From an uncultured Cytophagales bacterium (lineage in GTDB: Bacteria > Bacteroidota > Bacteroidia > Cytophagales > Cyclobacteriaceae), in NCBI GenBank assembly GCA_913057175.1, contig CAJXNP010000017.1:62001-126000 (forward strand): a stretch of DNA of 64,000 nt, written 5' to 3'. Under the pieces are notes generated by a model, which saw nothing but the letters and a program-made list of their open reading frames with translations, searched no databases and was not told the DNA's origin. A program made the translations under genes and the position numbers. Shown piece after piece: positions 56,732 to 64,000 of the stretch (its first letter is position 1; each line of letters opens with the position of its first letter).

Positions 56732-57271
56732 CTATACCTTTATGGGAAACCTTTTCCTTTTCACTTTTTCAAATTTCGCCAGATTAAACTGAAGCTTTAA
56801 ATTTATGATTTCAGCGCTATGAATGGATAGGCCGTTTTCAATGTCGAAATCAATCATTGAATGACCTTGTATGATTTCACGGGATTTATCTGAATAGACG
56901 AAACTACTTTTTTCAGGAACAATATAAATTCTCAACTTCTCATAGCGCCCTGGTTCAATATGAAAATCAGAAAGAATCGTAATCTCCTCTGAATAGCCTT
57001 TTATGTGAAGTCTTTTTGGTTTATTTATCTGGATCAGTTTTTGTTCAAATGCATGGTCTGATACGAGTAGAATATCTTTAACCATAAAATCCATTTTCGA
57101 GATTTTATTCTCATCAATAAATGAAGAATTTAATGAAAGTTGGTCATATCTATAAAGGTCCCAGGAGTTGGAGCCAAATGAACCCGGAAACATTGGATAA
57201 GCTAAAACACTATCTATAATCATTTCCTTAAATATTTGGTTGTATTGCAGGTTGTTGAATTGCGAATTCAA
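56732..57271 (-). CDS. DUF4382-like protein, first of two tandem paralogues
   Basis: A 179-aa protein without a clear signal peptide. The core reads ISKMDFMVKDILLVSDHAFEQKLIQI, then GRYEKLRIYIVPEKSSFVYSD and MIDFDIENGLSIHSAEIINLKLQFNLAKFEK, which follows the DUF4382 pattern (LPAGxYxxIRL, ..ldFD). The neighbour at 57.4 kb shares the same order of elements (VPSGVYTKLRLRYDPENSSVRFAD; FLDFNIENDL). DUF4382 proteins are normally exported lipoproteins, so the missing leader is odd; a frameshifted or alternative upstream start cannot be excluded. Confidence 0.5.
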   Translation of the reverse strand: MNSQFNNLQYNQIFKEMIIDSVLAYPMFPGSFGSNSWDLYRYDQLSLNSSFIDENKISKMDFMVKDILLVSDHAFEQKLIQINKPKRLHIKGYSEEITILSDFHIEPGRYEKLRIYIVPEKSSFVYSDKSREIIQGHSMIDFDIENGLSIHSAEIINLKLQFNLAKFEKVKRKRFPIKV

Positions 57272-57437
57272 TAAATATCATGTATTTGAATGACTGAATT
57301 CGCGATCAGACTCGATATTATTACGAAAACACTATTCATTGGTTTGTTTTATTGAAAATTAAATTTCATGAAATTGTACAAAATCCTCCAGCTAATTACC
57401 GAAAATTTTGATTCCTTTAAATACGGTTAAATGCTCT

Positions 57438-57962
57438 TTACCAAAGCAAATTGAAAAGATTAAGAATTTTTTTACTGATTGAATTGTTAACAGCCGACTT
57501 GTCAAAATTGTTAAGAAAGAACTGAAGTTTCAGTCTGTTTGTGTCTGGAGTATTGATCACAAGGTCATTCTCAATATTAAAATCCAGAAAAGAAGTTCCA
57601 ACACATTTTCTTTTGGAATGATCGGCAAATCGGACAGAGCTATTTTCCGGATCATATCTCAGTCTTAGTTTTGTGTAAACACCTGAAGGAACATTGTTTT
57701 CAGCCAGAAGATTAATGTGTCTGGGGAAATTATAGATCTCGTTATAGCTGGGAATATCGAATTCTATCAGCTTATATTCATCTTCATTTTTATCGATCAA
57801 ACTAATCTCCTTGATGAAAAGATCCAGGGAAGCGACATTTTCTTCCAGCAGTTTCAAATTATAGGCCATTATTTGCCTGAACGGAGTATTGTAAACTTCC
57901 CAGTAAAATAAACTCAATGTACCAGGAACAATGGCATTGGAAAGAAAATTTATTCTAGACAT
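57438..57962 (-). CDS. DUF4382-like protein, second tandem paralogue
   Basis: A 174-aa protein with the same domain order as its neighbour: VASLDLFIKEISLIDKNEDEYKLIEF, then VPSGVYTKLRLRYDPENSSVRFAD and SFLDFNIENDLVINTPDTNRLKLQFFLNNFDK. The start MSRINFLSNAIVPGTLSLFYWEVY has no classical signal peptide. A duplication explains the pair. The ligand or role is not known. Confidence 0.5.
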   Translation of the reverse strand: MSRINFLSNAIVPGTLSLFYWEVYNTPFRQIMAYNLKLLEENVASLDLFIKEISLIDKNEDEYKLIEFDIPSYNEIYNFPRHINLLAENNVPSGVYTKLRLRYDPENSSVRFADHSKRKCVGTSFLDFNIENDLVINTPDTNRLKLQFFLNNFDKSAVNNSISKKILNLFNLLW

Positions 57963-58180
57963 GGTGGTTGGTTTTGGTCGATTGTTTGAATTATGTTTTT
58001 GTCAATTAAAATAATATTTGTATGTATCTAACTTCTCAAAAACAAGAATTCATTGCGAATATAATACTTAATAGTTGATTTTGTTAAATGTCAACTATTA
58101 TTTTTTGTTAAATAAATCGAAATGGTTTGTTAACACATGTGTATATGCAATTAGGTTCAGTGCTAACTTTGGATCAATAT

Positions 58181-58840
58181 TTAGAATCCAAAAAATACAA
58201 CCATATTCAATTGATCTCTACCTGAACTTTCAAAAAATTGATTCATATATCCCAGTTCAAACCGGAGCTGGTCATTGAGCTTGTAGCCCAACCCGCCATA
58301 AAGTCGATTGCGGTCAAATACGGGTGATTCGGAATTTAGAAATATCTCGTTGTACGCTGAAGCATAGAATGTATTGGAAGTTAATTCAGGGTTATTCAAA
58401 GCAATATTCAGGGAAAGAAAATACCGAAAACGCATCTTGAAGTCTCCCTCTATAAACCTCTGTTCAAACCGATATCGGTGTAGCAAACCTACTCTGCTAA
58501 ATTTTTGTTTAGTGATGAATTGTTGGAAGATCCGATGTTCGTTAACTGAAGTTTTATTGTCGGTATCGGGAACGTAGTTTTCGGAGAGAATGTACCCGTA
58601 GCCTAACAATACATTATTATTTTTCTCCGTCAGGTTATAGCCGATGCCGGTCCGGATGAGCAGTTGTTCGAGATCTCCGATAGCATTGTAGTTACGATAT
58701 TGGATTTCATTGTGCCAGTTCCATCTATCATTGATTTGTTTATTTCCAAAATACATTATCCAATTCCCTAAATTGCTGTCCTGACAATAAGCAGTAAGCG
58801 GCAATAAAAATATCAAACAAACAATTCCTCTTTTCAGCAT
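58181..58840 (-). CDS. DUF2490-family outer-membrane protein
   Basis: A 219-aa protein with signal peptide (MLKRGIVCLIFLLPLTAYCQ) and a beta-barrel-like body: NLGNWIMYFGNKQINDRWNWHNEIQYRNYNAIGDLEQLLIRTGIGYNL fits the DUF2490 pattern, and the protein ends MVVFFGF with a terminal Phe as in outer-membrane barrels. The role is unknown. It lies 178 bp from the divergent sulfatase gene. Confidence 0.78.
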   Translation of the reverse strand: MLKRGIVCLIFLLPLTAYCQDSNLGNWIMYFGNKQINDRWNWHNEIQYRNYNAIGDLEQLLIRTGIGYNLTEKNNNVLLGYGYILSENYVPDTDNKTSVNEHRIFQQFITKQKFSRVGLLHRYRFEQRFIEGDFKMRFRYFLSLNIALNNPELTSNTFYASAYNEIFLNSESPVFDRNRLYGGLGYKLNDQLRFELGYMNQFFESSGRDQLNMVVFFGF

Positions 58841-59018
58841 TCTTTCTTCAAATTAAAAATTGATCAAATTCATTAAGCTGCGAAAAAAATACATTCCCGA
58901 TGATTTTGAAAATTTTTTCTGATTAATGGAATGATAACCCTGTCCCAAAACAAAGGTTTATTGCTTTATACTTACAATTTCTTGTAGATTAGCAGGGTAA
59001 GAAAACGGGCAATGATTC

Positions 59019-60455
59019 ATGGTTACATTTAAAAGAAGTTTATTCAAATTCATCATCAAGACTTTTTTATTCATATTTTTTATCGGAATATGTCTTTTTA
59101 CTTCATGCGCTGACAAGCAACCTATCGAAAAACCCAACATTGTTTTTATCATCGCAGATGATTTGGGCTATGGAGATTTGAGTTGTTATGGACAAGATAT
59201 GTTTGAAACTCCAAATATTGACAAGCTTTCGGAACATGGCATGATTTTTACACAGCACTACAGTGGCTCAACTGTTTGTGCTCCATCCCGGTCCGTGTTA
59301 ATGACCGGTTTGCACACAGGCCATACTCCTGTGCGCGGGAATCAGCGATACGGCGACCATGGACAGTACCCATTGGCAGATTCTGTTATTACTCTACCCG
59401 AATTACTGCAACAAAATGGGTATGTAACCGGAGCATTTGGAAAATGGGGATTAGGCCCTGTTGGTTCGGAAGGCGACCCCAATAACCAGGGTATTGATGA
59501 GTTTTTCGGTTACAATAGTCAATCTCTCGCGCACAATTACTATCCGTATTTTTTGTGGAGCAATGATCAGAAGATAATGTTAGACGAAAACAGTGGTTTT
59601 CGGAAAGAACTATATGCTCCTGAACTAATTCAGGAAAAAACACTGGAATTCATTGAAAGAAATAAAGACAATCCCTTCTTTTTATTTGTGCCAACTGTCA
59701 TCCCTCATGCTGAATTGATAGCGCCTGAGGAGGTAATGGAACAATTCAGAGGCAAATACCTTCCGGAGAAAGTTTATCATGGCCTCGACAGTGGAGCGGA
59801 ATACCGACAAGGTCCTTATGGGTCACAGACAGAATCGCATGCTGCCTTTGTCGCGATGATATCGATTCTCGATCAGCAGGTTGGGGAGATCATGGGAAAA
59901 ATTGATGAGCTGGGGTTAAGAGAAAAAACAATTATCATCTTCACATCTGACAATGGACCTCACCTCGAGGGTGGGGGTGATCCCGATTACTTTGATTCCA
60001 ATGGGCCATTGAAAGGTTATAAAAGGGATTTATATGAAGGAGGAGTCAGGGTTCCGCTGATCGTTTCCTGGCCGGGAAAAGTTGAAGAAGGCAGCGAATC
60101 AAACCACATCTCTGCTTTTTGGGATTTTCTTCCCACTTTTTCAGAAATACTTGATATTTCAGAAGTGCCCGAGAATGATGGTATTTCCTTTCTACCGGAA
60201 TTGCTTGGGGAGAATGATCAAAAAGAACATGAATATCTCTATTGGGAATTTCATGAGAATGGATTTGATATTGCCGTAAGGAAAGGAAATTGGAAGGGTA
60301 TTTATTTTAAGGATGAAGATCAGTTTGAGTTATATAACCTGGAAGAAGACTTGTCTGAGGAAAACGATATAGCCGGGAAACATCCTGAGATAGTGGAAGA
60401 ATTGAAAAGGATTATGATAAAATCAAGGACACCTTCTCCGGTTTTTGAGGAGTGA
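59019..60455 (+). CDS. sulfatase, Cys-type, lipoprotein
   Basis: A 478-aa secreted sulfatase of the S1 family. The lipobox LFTSCAD anchors it. The active-site motif is CAPSRSVLMTG, with Cys87 as the residue converted to formylglycine. Metal-site residues are in IADDLGYGDLS and TSDNGPH. It would cleave sulfate from a sulfated glycan or small substrate; the substrate is not clear. A formylglycine-generating enzyme is needed but is not in this window. A SGNH hydrolase gene and a GH43-like gene follow, so a polysaccharide-degrading set is possible. Confidence 0.92.
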   Translation: MVTFKRSLFKFIIKTFLFIFFIGICLFTSCADKQPIEKPNIVFIIADDLGYGDLSCYGQDMFETPNIDKLSEHGMIFTQHYSGSTVCAPSRSVLMTGLHTGHTPVRGNQRYGDHGQYPLADSVITLPELLQQNGYVTGAFGKWGLGPVGSEGDPNNQGIDEFFGYNSQSLAHNYYPYFLWSNDQKIMLDENSGFRKELYAPELIQEKTLEFIERNKDNPFFLFVPTVIPHAELIAPEEVMEQFRGKYLPEKVYHGLDSGAEYRQGPYGSQTESHAAFVAMISILDQQVGEIMGKIDELGLREKTIIIFTSDNGPHLEGGGDPDYFDSNGPLKGYKRDLYEGGVRVPLIVSWPGKVEEGSESNHISAFWDFLPTFSEILDISEVPENDGISFLPELLGENDQKEHEYLYWEFHENGFDIAVRKGNWKGIYFKDEDQFELYNLEEDLSEENDIAGKHPEIVEELKRIMIKSRTPSPVFEE

Positions 60456-60459
60456 ACAA

Positions 60460-61224
60460 TCAAATAGATAATTCATCTTTCATGGCTTTTACCCATTCCC
60501 GTGCTATCAACTCATGTCCTGCAGGCATCGGGTGGATACCGTCCCAGCTCCAGTAATCTGCGGGTGCATTTTTACATGCTTGGTTAAAAGGCTCTTGCAA
60601 TTCAATAAAAATAGTATTATTCACTTCAGCTAATTGCCGAACGATGTGCTGTCTTTTCTCAACCTCTTCTTTCCAGGTATCAAAATTATCCTTTACCCAA
60701 CCTGCAGGAAGGACAAATGGCTCGCATAGAACTATTTTTGAATTGGGAAGAGTTTGCCCCGTTTTGTCTATTATTTGCTGGTATGTTTTTTCAAACCCAG
60801 TAGATGTTTCTGAGGTATCGCCGTTGATGATCGCATGTACATCATTGATGCCAACCAAAATACTAATAATATCAGGCTTCAGGTCGATGGCGTCCTCCTG
60901 CCAGCGAGCTTCAAGATCACTGATTTTATTTCCACTGATTCCCCGATTGTAAAACATAAAAATCCTGTCGGGATGGTCGTACCACAGTCGGCTGGAGATG
61001 AGATACGCATACCCATGACCCATCAGGTGGTTCCAGTCGTTGTCACGTGACCGGTTGCCATCTGTAATGGAATCTCCCTGGAAAAGGACGGTCAGATTCT
61101 GTTCATTTTCATTCTGAATGTGAGATTTACTGGAAGCTGAGGCAGTCAATATTTCAGGAATACTTCCGGCTAAAAGACCGGTCATTCCGATTTTTTTAAC
61201 AAAATTTCTTCGAGAATTTTTCAT
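60460..61224 (-). CDS. SGNH/GDSL-family hydrolase with Tat-like leader
   Basis: A 254-aa exported esterase. The leader MKNSRRNFVKKIGMTGLLAGS has the twin-Arg motif. Block I is LFQGDSITDG (Ser52 nucleophile), a middle Asn block is ISILVGINDVHAI, and WDGIHPMPAGHELIA gives the Asp and His. Such enzymes often remove acetyl groups from glycans. It is convergent with the sulfatase gene (4 bp between stops), so their pairing is only spatial. Confidence 0.88.
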   Translation of the reverse strand: MKNSRRNFVKKIGMTGLLAGSIPEILTASASSKSHIQNENEQNLTVLFQGDSITDGNRSRDNDWNHLMGHGYAYLISSRLWYDHPDRIFMFYNRGISGNKISDLEARWQEDAIDLKPDIISILVGINDVHAIINGDTSETSTGFEKTYQQIIDKTGQTLPNSKIVLCEPFVLPAGWVKDNFDTWKEEVEKRQHIVRQLAEVNNTIFIELQEPFNQACKNAPADYWSWDGIHPMPAGHELIAREWVKAMKDELSI

Positions 61225-61274
61225 TGAATATGTAGTTAATATTCAGGTCACTGGTCGCTGGTGTTCTGCATTAT

Positions 61275-62417
61275 TCAAATAGGAGAGGTGCTTGTCACTT
61301 GTTCATGCTGCGATAGTTTATTATCCATCGTTTCAATTAAAGCGAAACAAAGCTTGTCGATGGTTTCCTTTTGCCGGTTGTTTGGAGAAATATTAGATAA
61401 GATGATCACACCACTTTTGTTTTTCGTATCCAGCGCTATCGAGGATGAGTAACCTCCGGTTTTTCCATTATGACAAATAACTTCTTTCGAACTCCTGGTT
61501 GTAACAATATGCCATCCTAGCCCAATTTTCATGTGCTCGTTTATTCTAAAAGTTGGTTGTTGAGTAAGTAGTAATTCCTTGTTATCATCATTGAACTGAG
61601 CAATGGCAAATTTTGACATGTCTTCAGCAGAAGATAAAATTCCTCCAGCACCTACCAGAACATTAAAATCCCAATTTGTTGCATTATCACCATCCGCATC
61701 CAAACCAGTTATGAGATTTTTTTTGATACGTTCTCGATTTGTGGTAGTATTCAGCATACCATATTTTGAGAATATCATTTCTGCGAGTAGTTCTTCATAA
61801 CTAGTATTTGCCAGCATGGTTAAAGAGTAGCCTAGTGTTCCCGCACCTAAATTTGAATATTCATATTTAGTTCCGGGCTTTTGTTTGATTTCGATTTCTT
61901 CGGTAAAGTATTCTTCTAACTTTTCAGTATCATAATTTTTATAGGGATTGTTTGGGTTGGTGGTAAACAAGTTAAGATTGTTAGGGAGCCTTGGCAAACC
62001 TGAAGTGTGATTTGCAAGTTCCTGGAAAGTGATTTTTTCATTCAGATTTACTTGAAAGCCTAAGTAATCCTGGATAGGGTCATTCAATTCCAATTTTCCT
62101 TCTTCCACAAAATTTGTCAATAATGTCGATGTAAACACTTTACTGATAGAGCCTATTTCAAATATCTTCTCCTTGTTTTCAATACTGAAAATTGTGTCCT
62201 TTACCCTCTTGACCCCAATAAATTTGGGTTCTCCGTGTTCAATTATCACAATAGAAATCTCAGTACTATTGGGAAATACTTTAACAATGTTAAAAATCGA
62301 ATCGGATTGACTGGCTGTAATCTCATGGCTGTTTAAGCCATTTTTTGCCGTAACGATTTCTTCTTTTGAACAGCTCGATAGGGCAATTACGGTTAGGATT
62401 GAAAGTAATTTACTCAT
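61275..62417 (-). CDS. serine hydrolase, class C beta-lactamase fold, lipoprotein
   Basis: A 380-aa secreted hydrolase. The lipobox LSSCSK follows MSKLLSILTVIALSS. The SxxK motif is in IGSISKVFTSTLLT, the YxN motif in YEYSNLGAG, and the third motif in CHNGKTGGYSS. It may act on D-amino-acid peptides, esters or lactams; many Bacteroidota paralogues have no known substrate. The ATG at 62417 fits the leader; the frame is open to 62513 but without a credible extension. Confidence 0.85.
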   Translation of the reverse strand: MSKLLSILTVIALSSCSKEEIVTAKNGLNSHEITASQSDSIFNIVKVFPNSTEISIVIIEHGEPKFIGVKRVKDTIFSIENKEKIFEIGSISKVFTSTLLTNFVEEGKLELNDPIQDYLGFQVNLNEKITFQELANHTSGLPRLPNNLNLFTTNPNNPYKNYDTEKLEEYFTEEIEIKQKPGTKYEYSNLGAGTLGYSLTMLANTSYEELLAEMIFSKYGMLNTTTNRERIKKNLITGLDADGDNATNWDFNVLVGAGGILSSAEDMSKFAIAQFNDDNKELLLTQQPTFRINEHMKIGLGWHIVTTRSSKEVICHNGKTGGYSSSIALDTKNKSGVIILSNISPNNRQKETIDKLCFALIETMDNKLSQHEQVTSTSPI

Positions 62418-62693
62418 ATGGTTTGTTAAAACAGGACTAGTGTGCTTTTGCAAAGCGTTCCATTTTCTTGATGTACGTAAACCTAGCATTTTTAATGCGG
62501 CATTGTATATCAAAACTTATTAAAATGCAAAAAAATACAGACCATCAATCCGGTAAGATCAGTATAAAGTTGATTTGAATAATACCATGAAATGATGGAA
62601 TTGGGCGTTAGCTTTTCAAGATATTAGCATTGCAAATACGATAGTAAATCCGCACGCTTTGGAAAAGCGCACGAGTGGTTTTATGAGTTAATA

Positions 62694-64000
62694 TCACTCC
62701 ATAACCTCCCATCTAAAACACGCCCCTCCCTGGTGATCAGGCCGGGCGCCACGGGCATCTGCCGAGCATAAACTGCCTGCACGGGGATCCACATTTAAAT
62801 ACCGATGATTGTAAAGCGACATCAACATGATATCGCCATTTAGCATATCCTGCCACTGAAAGGTGGAAGCATCTCCCTGGTCTTCTTCGTAAATTCGAAC
62901 TTCTGCCAAGCCGGCTTGTCCCTTAACAGTTACAAATCCTCCATTCACCACTGACTGTAAGGCTATCCGGCCATTACCCCGATCCAAAACCCTGAATTGA
63001 GCGGCTTTGTTTTCAGTAAAAGGACTTGACGGATCAGCCGGCCGGACATGATTCCTCCAGTTAACCAGTAAAGTGCTGTCAGCTAGGCTGGTTAGGGATA
63101 TGACACGGTTGTATGGAATGGGCCGAGTGAGTCCTTTGCACCTTGGTTCATCTACCTGGAAACTATTGAAATCTGCGTATCCGCCTTCTTTGCCGTTCTT
63201 GTTAAAGTTGAATAGCGCATACCGAACTCCCTGGAAGGTTTTGAGTTGATAAGGCATAATAACTTCTCCTCCAATCTCCTCAAAATGCTGACCATCAAAG
63301 CTATAGCTGAGTTTTCCAATGTCAGTATCAAAATTACAGTGAGCCCGTAGCCAAATTGTCTTTTCATCTGTTTCGACATCAATACTTTTCTCTTCCTGTT
63401 GATTGTAAAACCGAAGTAGGTGATCTTTTTTGTTTTTGACGATTCCAATCCATGCATAAGGCAGGTTTAAGAGGGCGAGTCCAGCTATGTCCCCTTCTTT
63501 TAATTTGGAAACATCAACTTCGGTTGTGGCGTAAGATTCCGGCCCGATCCCGCGTTGGGTCAATGAATTTTTCGCATGCCAGAACGATTCAGCAGGCAGG
63601 GAATGCAATCGGAGATTTCCCTTCCGTTCCTTCAGCGACCATTTTTTATCATTGGGCAAATGATTCCATTGCCAGACGTTTTTCAAATTCGGGCCGTTAA
63701 AATCATCGTCACGTTCAAACGGCGCTTTTGGTTCGGATGAAAACCCGGTATTGGGCTTCACCCATGTTCGTGGAGAACGGGTCAGGTTGCCCGGAAGTCC
63801 GAAATATGGCCAGTCGTCTTTCCAGGTCACCGGTGAAAGGGCCGTTACCCTGCCCACACTATTGTAGTCGAGCATGGACCATCCCCACCATTCACCTGAT
63901 TGCGTTTCGACAATGCCTCCCTGATGCATGGGAATGCAGCCGACATAATTTTCCGGGTATTTGACAATGTTAAAAGGTGGTCCATCGGTTGTATTGAAAA
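62694..64000 (-). CDS. GH43-like glycoside hydrolase, C-terminal part (5' end outside window)
   Basis: At least 434 residues of a large enzyme that runs off the end of the window. The visible part starts near the end of the GH43 propeller (NIVKYPENYVGCIPMHQGGIVETQSGEWWGWSMLDYNSVGRVTALSPVTWKDDWPYFGLPGN), then PRTWVKPNTG, and a C-terminal beta-sandwich (NGPNLKNVWQWNHLPNDKKWSL, GIGPESYATTEVDVSKLKEGD) of the GH43 C2 type. The last 140 residues (from about LTSLADSTLLVNW) resemble a fascin/ricin-like beta-trefoil, probably a binding module. It may be a xylosidase or arabinofuranosidase; the N-terminal Asp catalytic residues lie outside. Confidence 0.82.
   Translation of the reverse strand, partial: FNTTDGPPFNIVKYPENYVGCIPMHQGGIVETQSGEWWGWSMLDYNSVGRVTALSPVTWKDDWPYFGLPGNLTRSPRTWVKPNTGFSSEPKAPFERDDDFNGPNLKNVWQWNHLPNDKKWSLKERKGNLRLHSLPAESFWHAKNSLTQRGIGPESYATTEVDVSKLKEGDIAGLALLNLPYAWIGIVKNKKDHLLRFYNQQEEKSIDVETDEKTIWLRAHCNFDTDIGKLSYSFDGQHFEEIGGEVIMPYQLKTFQGVRYALFNFNKNGKEGGYADFNSFQVDEPRCKGLTRPIPYNRVISLTSLADSTLLVNWRNHVRPADPSSPFTENKAAQFRVLDRGNGRIALQSVVNGGFVTVKGQAGLAEVRIYEEDQGDASTFQWQDMLNGDIMLMSLYNHRYLNVDPRAGSLCSADARGARPDHQGGACFRWEVME

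Overview
The window looks like chromosomal DNA of a free-living Bacteroidota, most likely of the Cytophagales type and possibly marine. Indicators seen directly are a SusC/SusD pair, a hybrid two-component sensor, an ECF sigma/FecR pair, lipoproteins with short Bacteroidota-style lipoboxes, TAnnTTTG-like promoter boxes and few Shine-Dalgarno sequences. The order-level placement is inference.

Layout. 1-3730: the end of a GMC oxidoreductase with its gluconate-dehydrogenase-subunit-3-like partner, an AraC-type regulator and a secreted SnoaL-like protein. 3731-4471: non-coding DNA with a mirror-symmetric array of 12 ACGGG/CCCGT sites spaced alternately 20 and 21 bp. 4472-9127: an AT-rich accessory island with a PIN/zinc-ribbon protein, a small membrane protein, a Pif1/RecD-like helicase and a degenerate HNH-like protein. 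9251-11709: an exported methyltransferase-fold lipoprotein, a cyclophilin, a 56-aa ORF and a membrane J-domain protein. 11770-15394 (minus): ECF sigma, FecR and an STN-domain protein carrying a 16-residue solenoid repeat. 15665-21727: a MarR-controlled RND efflux operon (adaptor, pump, TolC). 22274-25000: a TRAP transporter bracketed by degenerate purine-rich repeats. 25375-27147: DoxX and Bcr/CflA-type transporter genes. 27580-27663: tRNA-Leu(CAG). 28046-31824 (minus): frdABCD plus a TPR gene. 32002-35486 (minus): a TPR-histidine kinase, a DUF1801 protein and a TIM-barrel protein. 36107-38372: a BNR-propeller protein paired with a MoaD/ThiS-like protein, then a YkgJ-like protein. 38592-43946: an S9 peptidase, a SnoaL-like protein, tetR-gap and a Ca2+/Na+ antiporter. 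44106-55947: a fructan utilization locus. 56024-58840 (minus): small secreted or unknown proteins. 59019-64000: a sulfatase, a GDSL hydrolase, a serine hydrolase and the C-terminal part of a GH43-like enzyme that runs off the window.

How it works together. The clearest pathway is fructan use: the GH32 lipoprotein cuts beta-fructan at the surface, SusC/SusD import the products, the sugar porter and fructokinase take fructose into the cytoplasm as fructose phosphate, and the periplasmic-binding-protein-type hybrid sensor next door probably senses fructose. The RND set, the TRAP set and frdABCD are compact operons with overlapping or few-base junctions. The most unusual items are the phased inverted site array at 4074-4293 next to the nuclease/helicase island, the STN-solenoid protein in a sigma/anti-sigma operon, the exported methyltransferase-like protein, and the tetR-gap pair sharing a GTACTAATTAGTAC operator.
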